Assembly: GCA_030549175.1 (NCBI GenBank)
Contig: JAUKUA010000002.1
Span: 186,001-250,000, forward strand
Reading direction: 5' to 3'
Length of the DNA: 64,000 nucleotides
From: Lasiosphaeris hirsuta
Lineage: Eukaryota > Ascomycota > Sordariomycetes > Sordariales > Lasiosphaeriaceae
This document shows, in pieces, positions 56,137 to 64,000 of the stretch. Position 1 is the stretch's first letter. Every line of letters starts with the position of its first letter. A program made the translations under genes and the position numbers. Below the pieces are notes generated by a model that worked only from the letters and a program-made list of their open reading frames with translations, was not told the origin of the DNA and did not search any database.

Positions 56137-57606
56137 TCATCTGCTCTCGGAATGTCCGGTGGGGCCTAGTGTCGAGTAGTCCACCGTGACAAAAGCCCTA
56201 TCAACCTCGTCCAGTCCCTCATAACAGTACTGTAGAGTCTCAGCAATATCATGCGCTAGGGGAAGAGACGTCGATTCGTCTAGCAGGATGTCAAGCTCCA
56301 CCCATATCCCATCGCCAGCATGGTACGCGGTAAGTGACTTGAAGCCCTCGACGACGGGCGAGAAGCGGAAGGCAAGATACAGCAGCTTTCTCTGTAAAAC
56401 AGGATCGACGCTGCTTCCGGTCAGGCGGCTGACGTTCTCGAGACATGTCTCTGCCCAGTCGAGGATGACATAGACAGCGAGCAGGGAGGCGCCCAGGGGA
56501 TCGAGCCACCAGATGCCAGCCGCGACGCCGACAAGAGGAAACAGCAGAGAGACGGCATGGAAGTAGACGTCGGTCTTGCAGTCCTGCACCAACGCTTTCA
56601 CCTGAGTGGTCTTGACGTGGCGGCAGGCCAGTCCGATTATTCCCTTGATGATGGCGTTGGCCGCCATGGCGGCGATGGCAACGGGCGGCAGCGCAGCGAC
56701 ATTCCTATCTCCGCCGGGAAGCAGCTTCGTAACCGACTCTTGCAAGATCTGTACAAACGACACCACCATGATGACACTGAAGACGAGAATACCAATGGGC
56801 TCGAGCCTCCGTCTTCCAACAGGGTATTTGATCTTCAGCGCATGCAGACGCCAGGCGACGACGCGGTTGGTGCCGTAGATGATGAGGGTGCAGAAGAGGT
56901 CGAGCGCCGAATCAGCCGTGCTTGCCATCAGCGACAGCGACAGGCTGAATCGGAGACTAACGAGCTTTCCGACTAGCAAGAGGATATTTGCAATGATGTT
57001 GACGTTGATTGCCCAGCTGGCGTGCTTCCCATCTCGCGCCCTCTTGGCGATGTGTTCGGGCGGGAGAAAGGCGTCGATGGCGCCACGGGTGTCATCGAGA
57101 GGCACATGGCGGTCCACCACACCGTCACGGTCGGCATCCGGGTTCATGCTGTCGATGACATCGTCTGCAACGGCTTGCACCAGTGCGTCGACCTCAAGCC
57201 AGGAGTCGAGGAAGTCATTTTGTGCCTCGTAAAACTGCCTTAGCGGTTTGCTCCCAATCCGTTTGAGCTCGGCAGCCGACTTCCGCCCCTCTTCTTGGAT
57301 GGCATCAAAGTCTCGCATGCGCTCGATGACCCTGTGTTTGAGCTCCTCCCGTCGTCGTTCGGCGGCGGCCAGGTGGGCGGCATCTTTGAAGCCTGACTGT
57401 CGTGTGATCTTGGCACGTGCGGTTTGTCGCTGGTCGGGCGCTGCGTCGGGGCCGGGCAGTGCTGCTTCTGCGTCGTAGCCTTCATCGTCGCGGTATGGCT
57501 GGCCGTGCTGCCGGGAGTGTCGGCGTGCCAGCGGAGGGCGGGTCGTGTTGCCAGTGATTGCAGTGCCAGAAGCAAAACCAACGGAGCGTGGGCGTCTTCC
57601 GACCAT
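56137..57606 (-). CDS. Cation diffusion facilitator (CDF) metal transporter
   Basis: Divalent metal (Zn, Mn or Fe)/proton antiporter of the CDF family. 489 aa, intronless, from ATG 57606. The first about 190 residues are a soluble, Arg/Glu-rich N-terminal extension. Membrane part: ASWAINVNIIANILLLVGKLV, the metal-site helix STADSALDLFCTLIIYGTNR (S-x-x-D-S-x-x-D), PVGRRRLEPIGILVFSVIMV, a helix ending in NAIIKGIIGLACR, DCKTDVYFHAVSLLFPLVGV (second metal site, D-x-x-x-D) and LDPLGASLLAVYVILDWAET. The C-terminal cytosolic ferredoxin-like domain (YHAGDGIWVELDILLDEST, LAHDIAETLQ) is complete. Similar to plant MTP/fungal Mn-type CDFs; metal specificity cannot be fixed from this. Divergent from the terpene synthase. 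Confidence 0.92.
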   Translation of the reverse strand: MVGRRPRSVGFASGTAITGNTTRPPLARRHSRQHGQPYRDDEGYDAEAALPGPDAAPDQRQTARAKITRQSGFKDAAHLAAAERRREELKHRVIERMRDFDAIQEEGRKSAAELKRIGSKPLRQFYEAQNDFLDSWLEVDALVQAVADDVIDSMNPDADRDGVVDRHVPLDDTRGAIDAFLPPEHIAKRARDGKHASWAINVNIIANILLLVGKLVSLRFSLSLSLMASTADSALDLFCTLIIYGTNRVVAWRLHALKIKYPVGRRRLEPIGILVFSVIMVVSFVQILQESVTKLLPGGDRNVAALPPVAIAAMAANAIIKGIIGLACRHVKTTQVKALVQDCKTDVYFHAVSLLFPLVGVAAGIWWLDPLGASLLAVYVILDWAETCLENVSRLTGSSVDPVLQRKLLYLAFRFSPVVEGFKSLTAYHAGDGIWVELDILLDESTSLPLAHDIAETLQYCYEGLDEVDRAFVTVDYSTLGPTGHSESR

Positions 57607-58694
57607 TTTGCAGGGAGATTATTTGCAAGAAAATGGTCGGCGACGACAACGGCCTCAGCCTTACAAGTCTTGGCTTGCAATTGCACCCCTGCAGCAGTGA
57701 CGTCGTTGCTCACGCCGTTCCTGCTCTTTCCGGGTTCACCACACCCAAGTTCAGCTGCAAGCGTGGGTTTGTGTCAACCCAACCCGCAGCCTCAATTGGC
57801 TGCTTACATGCATGCAGGACAAGTGGTTGAAGCTGGCAAACACTGGCAATGCAATTGGCAACGGCACCCACGACTTGGATAGCGTCTTCTCCATCTCAAT
57901 ATCTTGAACAGCTTCGTTCTTCTCTTTTTCCCTTTGTGCCATCACTTGACCATCTCCAACCAGCTCGACCACTTAGACATGGGCAACCATTCGGTCCGTC
58001 AGATCGACATTTGCCCACTTGCTTTTCTCACGCTAAAAACAAGTGATTTTCCACCATCTCCGCGCGCCCCATCAGTGGACGGCTTTGACAGCCCATTGAA
58101 ACAGCGCGACATGCTGCCTCCTCAGCGCTTCAATATCTCTCCTTGGGGGAATTTTACGCGTCAATAACAAGTCAGGGCTGGAGTGTATATACTCATAATG
58201 TTCTGCGTTTGGTTCGCAACGAACTGACAAAGTCACCTTTCTCAGGAGCCTGGGTCAAAGGACAGGAAATCTCCGAGCTTGGCCTGAGACAACCGCGGGG
58301 CTATTTTCAGGATCGCGTATACGCAGTACCTATCTCAAACCGGCCCAAACTACACCACGATGAGCCTAGCGGTTCTCCATTTTGGGCTAGTGGGCGAACG
58401 ACAGCCCTGCTCCATCGCCAAAAGCGCAGGAGACATGACACTAGAAGCTGTCAGCTGTCAAATGTTGCGGAATTGCTTGACTCTGAAATATCCAGGGTCC
58501 GAATTTTGGCATGCGAGACCCGCGATCTACATCACAGGTTGGCATAGAGACCTTCAGCCCAGTTGAGGTAGCAGGATGCTCTAGCGTAGGAGGTTGACCT
58601 TAAAGATATCATCCCTTCGCCTACTTTCTCAATGCTTGCCCGTCCACCCATCCGCCTGCCTCATATCAAATGATAGTTGCTTTTCCATCAGACC
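57607..58694. promoter_or_regulatory. Divergent region between CDF transporter and terpene synthase
   Basis: About 1.1 kb with no supported gene. A CT-rich leader directly precedes the terpene synthase ATG (around 58600-58690). Several short frames here start at non-ATG codons. Confidence 0.4.
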
Positions 58695-61287
58695 ATGGAG
58701 TTTCTCTATTCATCCGTTCTCGACCCTTCAACTTACGATGCTGCCGCCGGCGGTCTGCTCGATGGAGTACAGGTCCGGGTCCATAATGACCGTTTGCTCG
58801 AAGACCTAGGAATTATGCGGGCTCAGCAAGACTGGCGGGAGCACGTTTCTTCGCTCAATGACTACAAGGGCTGTCTGCACCCAAGACACAGTTTTGCCTC
58901 CATTCTCGTCCCCGAGTGTTTGCCAGATCGATTGGAAGTCATTGGTTACGCCACCGAGTACGGCTTTCTCCAGGACGATGTTTTCGAGAATGATAATGAG
59001 GTATGGCAGCTGGGTCTCGTGGCAACGTTGCTTTCGTGCTTGTCTAACTGCATGAACACAGGGTGCGGACGCTCTGCATGACATGCAAGAGGGGTTTCAG
59101 GATATGTCCACCGATGGCTCGAGACAAGAAAAGCAGTCGGCGGCAAGAAAGCTCCAGTCGAGGATGATTCTCGAGATGGTGTCGATCGACCGTGAGCGAG
59201 CCTCCACCGCATTCAAGTCATGGTCAAAATTTCTTGAGGAGGGTGGTGGCAGTGGCAGTGCTGCCGCATTTAGCAATATGGCTGACTACGTCAAGTTCCG
59301 AATCCATGACATCGGCCACTTGTGAGTCAAGACCTTGACGATGCCGTGGTAAATTACTCTAACGGCTACCCAGAGTGTTTGGCTCGATTCTGAAGTTTGG
59401 TCGTGCCATCACAATTTCCGACGAAGAAGACCAAGCTTGTGCTGATCTCCTCCGGCCGGCGTGGGTCGTACTTGGATTGACGAATGATTTGTTCTCGTGG
59501 GAGTTGGAACAACGTGATGCTATTCGGCGTGGAAGGTCGTTTGTCAGCAACGCGCTGTGGGTGTTAATGCAGGAACACAAAATCGACCTTGAATCGGCAA
59601 AAGAGGTTTGTTGCCAACTGATTCGAGCGAACTTTGGATGGTACGAGGATACGGTGAAGGCCGCAAAGGAACAAAACACATACTCAGCGGATCTCACGAG
59701 ATATCTGGATGGATGGTTGCATCTTATCGCTGGAAACATCGTGTGGAGCGCGACGTGTCCACGGTATAATCCGGGCGAGCGGTACACCGCACAGCAGATG
59801 GACTGGATGGCGAACGGTATCTCCAAGCACCTTCAGGATGAGATTCGGAACTCTGCAACGAAAACACCCCGGGAACAATCGAAGTGGGAAAGGAACGGCC
59901 ACACTTCCAACGGGGAGCCCCATACCACGATACCAGTTACCAACGGACGCCGTGGGTTGAAGGAAGTATCCCCGGGCCAGCTAACAGCACTGCTCAACGG
60001 CAACCATGGTGTCGATAGCAGTAGACAAACCTCGGCAGATCGACACTTGAACGACATCCTGCGAGACAAGCACCTCCCGCCCCTCAACTCAAAGGTACAT
60101 ACAACTCGCATTAACCCCTATTTACTTGCCGTGAGTTATTATGGGCTGACGTTGACCGGCGGTTAGGTCATTGAAGCGCCCTGGAAGTACATCACATCAC
60201 TTCCCGGAAAAGGAGTTCGGGGCAAAGTCATCTACGCCTTGAACACCTGGTACCAGGTCCCAGAGGCGTCGGTGGACACCATCAAAAATATTATCGACTT
60301 ACTCCACGACGCATCGCTCATGCTGGATGACGTAGAAGACTCGTCCATCCTTCGCAGGGGCAAGCCAGCAACGCACACTGTTTTTGGTATTGCGCAGACC
60401 ATCAACTCGTCTGGCTACCTGATTTCAGAGGCTCTCGATGTTGCTCTCCGGCTTGGTAACGCGGAGTGTCTCCGTATTGTCCTTGGTCAGTAATAGTTCC
60501 GGGAGTTTATCATGGGGCTATTTGAGGCGCATCGTGTCACGTTTGACGCTGACTGTTGAGTGTGCTCAGAGGAAACCAAGGCTCTGTACATCGGACAGAG
60601 TCTCGATCTGTACTGGAAAGAGAACCTATCCTGCCCCTCGATTGCAGAGTACATCAAAATGCTGGATGCCAGTACGTGCGATCAACCCCCACCGGACTGT
60701 CAGGCAGTCAAAGCTATTAGCTGCTGCCATAACATTTTATTCTAACCGCCTCTCAAAGAAACCGGCACACTCATACGAATGCTAGCCAGACTGCTGGAGG
60801 CAGTGTCACCCCTCTCTCAGAAACCAGACCTCCACTCGCTCACGATAATCCTCGGTCGGTGTTACGCATTGAGGGACGACTACAACAACTTGGCATCGGC
60901 GGAGGTGAGCCCTACTCCTCCCACCTCACCCCATCCAACCATGCTAACACGCCCGCGTACCAGTACACCCAGAAAAAAGGTTTCTGCGAAGACCTCGACG
61001 AGGGCAAGTACTCGATGCCCATCATTCACGCACTGAGCACACTCCCCGAGGACCAGTGCCTCATCCTGCGCAACCTCCTGACCCAGCGGCGGGTGAACGG
61101 CAAGTCGACCCCCGCCCACAAGCAGATGATCCTCGGCATGCTCCAGGCCGCGGGCAGCTTAGAGTACACGCTGAGCGCGATCCGGCTGCTACAGGCGGAG
61201 CTGGAGCGCGAGTTGGAAGCGGCCGAGGCGGAGACGGGGGTGGATAATTGGGAGCTGAGGGTTGTGGTGGAGTTGGTCAAGGTGTGA
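58695..61287 (+). CDS. Bifunctional terpene synthase (class I cyclase plus prenyltransferase)
   Basis: Fungal chimeric terpene synthase of the fusicoccadiene/ophiobolin F synthase type: the C-terminal domain makes a C20 or C25 prenyl diphosphate and the N-terminal domain cyclises it. Seven exons (58695-59000, 59062-59321, 59374-60094, 60167-60485, 60570-60671, 60759-60904, 60964-61287) give 725 aa, the usual size. Cyclase: DDVFE at 94-98 and NDLFSWELE at 226-234 bind magnesium. A linker (about 340-428, Thr/Asn/Ser-rich) joins the prenyltransferase: DDVED at 483-487 and DDYNN at 609-613 (RDDYNNLAS), plus RRGKPATHTVFGIAQTINS. All motifs are intact. The product cannot be predicted. No P450, transporter of the pump type or regulator lies nearby; the CDF transporter and DUF1996 gene are not typical partners. 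Confidence 0.94.
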
Positions 61288-62118
61288 TGGGTAATGCTTT
61301 GGGGTGTGAATGTCGATATGCTAATGCTAATTTCTAATCAACTGAGGATGTCTGTCGGGACCCAAGTGCCGCGCACCGTCTCCATGAACCCAATGCGGTC
61401 AGTGTCTCTGGCGGCATCGACCCGAGCAGGCGAGCGATGAGCCGACTGGCGCTCATCCGCGCGATGACGCTGAGTGGGTGTCCCGGAACAACTACCGAAG
61501 AGCTTCGATGCGCGCAAGTGCCGCTGATCTAGAAGGTCGAGCTGCGATCGCGACCGGATAAAGGGGACGTCCCCAACAACCGTCGATAGCCAGATGAGTG
61601 TTAAATTTAGAGAGGCGTAACTTCCTGATCCGGATTGGCCCAAGTCTACAGCGTGTCGGCTCGTGGGTGCAGCTTTGACCCGGTTGTGTTGGTTGGATTT
61701 CCTGGGGATCTTGGGGGTGGAGTGGGGGGGTGCAGTGCGAAGTTTCTGGGATGCGGGTTCCCTGGTGATACGAGTGCCCCCTTACGGTGGTGCAGCGGCG
61801 TGGGTTGAGGGAGTCGGATGTGTTCCGGGATCACGGTCACAGTCACGTGGGTTGCAAGAGCGAGCGGAGGTTAGGTGAGTCTCGCGTGGTTGCGGGTGAT
61901 TCTGTCTTGTTTTCTGTTTGCAACGTGCAAGGCTTTTTTTACACGACGGTCGAAATGAGAGAGGAGCTGGGAAATCACCACGATACGGCATAGCAGTGCA
62001 CTACTTATGGCGTCTAGTAACGTACAATACTATGTGAAGGTATGCGCTAATTTTGCAATACAAAAGGGGCTAGATTTGAAGTATACACGCCCTGATCGTC
62101 TAACTCCTGACCAACCCA
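61288..62118. other. Convergent 3' spacer
   Basis: No gene recognised; frames at 61338-61643 and 61646-61991 lack domains. The terpene synthase and DUF1996 genes both end here. Confidence 0.4.
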
Positions 62119-63274
62119 TTACATCTTCTGGCCAGGCATCGAGTGGAGCCCTGTTGTGAATCTGGTCAGTATGCACATTAGAGACAAGGATTTGAGCAAA
62201 CTCACATCCGTCGAGGTTCTCGTTGACCATGGTCTTGACGGCGCACTTGTTCATGGCGGCGACATTCTGCGACTTGAGCGGCTTTCCATTCTCGCAGGCG
62301 TTGAACATGCACTTGTCGTCCATGGCGCGCTGGAGCGAGTCGCCCTTCCAGCCGAACAAGTAATCGGCATGGGTTCCGTATCCCTTGGTGTCGCCGTAGC
62401 TGAGCACAAAGGGGTTGGACCCGTCGGCCGGCCACAGCTTGTCGAACTGGGTCGTGTCCCACAGGGTCTCGTAGGCGACCTGGGGCATGCGCACAGGGTG
62501 CGAGGCCGGGCAGGCTCCCGCGGCCGCGAAGGCCTCCTTGGTCGTCGCGTACATGTGGGCCTGGTGGTCGGGCGAGTCGAGGTTCTTGCCATCCCAGCAC
62601 GAGGGGAAGTGATGCACTGTCATGATGCCGCCCTTGCACGCCTTGGTCGGGAAGTCGGGCAGCTCGGGGAAGCGCGTGCCCTTGTCCTGCAGACAGACAA
62701 AGCGCAGGCCGATGTGGCCCTTGGCGTCGCTGAGCGAGCCCGTGGTCGGGCTGCCGACGGTCATGCGGAAGCCCTGGGACGGTCAGTTTATCGAGTTCTG
62801 GAGTCAAGATGTGGCACGTACCGGCTTGAAGGCCGTGATCTTCTGGTTGCCGTTCGAGTTGAAGTCCTGCTGCGTATAGTAGACGGTCATGCCGCCGTTG
62901 ATGCCGTTGGGCAGCGCCGTGTTCTGCATGATGGGGACGCGCTTGTAGGTGCCGTTGGCATGCTTGAAGAACATGACGGCCGTCCAGTAGTTGCTGAAGT
63001 CCTCGGAGAATGTGCAGGTTGTGCTGGAGCCTTGTTAGCAAGAAACAGAGACACTACGGGGGGCTGTCTCTACGCACCAGCTACCCCTCTCACCGACATC
63101 ACCGTCCATGGTTGCGTTGAAGGCATTTCCACCGACGATCTGATGTAGATGGGCCGAGGGAAGACCGCCGGGCTCGACGATGGGGTCGAGGCGCTGGATG
63201 GTCAGGGTCGAGCAGCCGAAGCGCAGGGCGGCCTGGGCCGGTGCGGCGAGCGCAAAGAGAGAGAGCGACTTCAT
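62119..63274 (-). CDS. Secreted DUF1996 protein
   Basis: Exons 63274-63085, 63030-62822, 62773-62206 and 62150-62119 give 332 aa. Signal peptide MKSLSLFALAAPAQA, then the DUF1996 signature TIQRLDPIVEPGGLPSAHLH, IVGGNAFNATM, TTCTFSEDFSNYWTAVMFF, GMTVYY, FPSCWDGKNLDSPDHQAHM and LFGWKGDSLQRAMD. The last small exon supplies the family ending (DGWLHSMPG). Extracellular; the enzymatic role of DUF1996 is not established, although the domain often occurs in wood- and plant-associated fungi. No WSC domain or GPI signal is present, and the length is that of the bare domain. Confidence 0.92.
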
Positions 63275-64000
63275 CTTGGCAGGACTTCAACAACGAGGGC
63301 GTCAAGAGAGATGTCCAGAGGCAAGCCCCTTCAACGGACCGGGCCAGCAGTCCCACCCGGCCATATATACCACTTCTCGTTTCCACACCCCTAGTCTGCA
63401 AAACTTGCCGTTTGCTAGGCGTCTGCTAGCCGCCTGCGAGGCTTGATGGTAAATTGTTTGTTTTCATTTATTTTAAATGCGGGGGTGAGGAGGTCGAGCC
63501 TGTGATATTTCCCGGCATTTGCCTTTCGCGTATGGAAATCATGGACGCCCGATTCCGCCTAAATCCGAGGTATAACGGACCGCCTGCACTCTATACTTTA
63601 ACTTGGCGCTAACTGTACTGTACCTCTTGCTCAGGCGAACCAGCAGATCATGCTCACGTAAAAAAAAAAACGAGGTGGACTTGTAGTGTTGGCGATCAAC
63701 GCAGATCCTGTCTGCTTGGTGTTGATTGCATGTCTGCGGCGGCTTTCTGTATTTCTTCTACAAATCGCGGGGGAAGTGAACCCGGGCAACACAAACTGCT
63801 TCCAGGTCAGATATGTGTGCTGGGGTCTCGCCCGCTGCTAAGGTATGGAAGACATCTGGAACAGGTGCTAGGATGCGATAGATGAAAGGGCAATCTGTCC
63901 GCGCCCCTGAACCGGATTCCGAGTGTCCACGAGCCACTAGACGAGCCAATCCTGTGGGGGCAGAAAAAAGAATGACTGGCAGAATGACTATCGAGCACGA
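63275..64000. other. Right edge, no gene recognised
   Basis: Promoter of the DUF1996 gene on the minus strand (63275 to about 63450, with a TATATA near 63364), then AT-richer sequence with a 10-A run near 63660. Nothing else is supported. Confidence 0.4.

Noticed and set aside
62156..63148. 330-codon + frame opposite the DUF1996 gene
   Set aside because: Antisense shadow; the minus strand gives a complete spliced DUF1996 protein.
1..64000. tRNA or rRNA genes
   Set aside because: No cloverleaf with A and B boxes or rRNA-like sequence was found by eye; a covariance-model scan would be decisive.

Overview
The window looks like nuclear DNA of a filamentous ascomycete (Pezizomycotina, most likely a Sordariomycete). 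The evidence is GC-rich exons split by short introns of about 47-136 nt with GT..AG ends and CTRAY-type branch sites, fungal-only families (HET domain, DUF1996, AIM24, fungal HNH families, chimeric terpene synthase, GH10 xylanase with CBM1), and transposon copies whose stop codons look like repeat-induced point mutation (RIP). Many open frames in this DNA begin at non-ATG codons; I placed starts at ATG and built exon models by hand from splice signals and reading phase.

Layout. 1-3.6 kb: no firm gene. 3.7-11 kb: zinc alcohol dehydrogenase with a mitochondrial-type leader, secreted M28 aminopeptidase, secreted GH10 xylanase with a C-terminal CBM1; all + strand. 11-31 kb: an accessory island. 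It holds a broken HNH-nuclease gene, an intact HET/NB-ARC/TPR NOD-like receptor with eight almost identical TPR units, two related HNH-like genes (one a relic, one lacking its 5' end), a dispersed repeat present twice in inverted orientation, a long-armed inverted-repeat element, a RIP-damaged pogo-type transposase, an intact intronless gene with an ADP-ribosyltransferase-like region, and a HET C-terminal relic. 31-41 kb: Cys-containing small protein, Myb/AT-hook chromatin-type protein, lipid-droplet hydrolase, multi-pass membrane protein and F-box-like protein. 41-45 kb: truncated HET gene and a Helo-like/ankyrin protein. 45.7-51 kb: isochorismatase-like hydrolase, small secreted Cys-rich protein, MutY adenine DNA glycosylase, mitochondrial AIM24. 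51.8-64 kb: large trypsin-like protease with an unusual repetitive hydrophobic C-terminal half, CDF metal transporter, bifunctional terpene synthase (cyclase plus prenyltransferase), and a secreted DUF1996 protein.

How the genes relate. The island from 11 to 31 kb (with the HET and ankyrin genes at 41-45 kb) is dominated by families linked to fungal non-self recognition and by mobile DNA, which fits a fast-evolving incompatibility/defence region. The two secreted hydrolases on the left are saprotrophic or pathogenic digestion genes. The terpene synthase is a backbone enzyme; no P450 or other tailoring gene lies within the window, so it is either a lone gene or its cluster continues beyond the right edge. 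The most unusual proteins are the NLR with its homogenised repeats, the protease with repeated amphipathic modules, and the ART-like protein inside the transposon-rich block.
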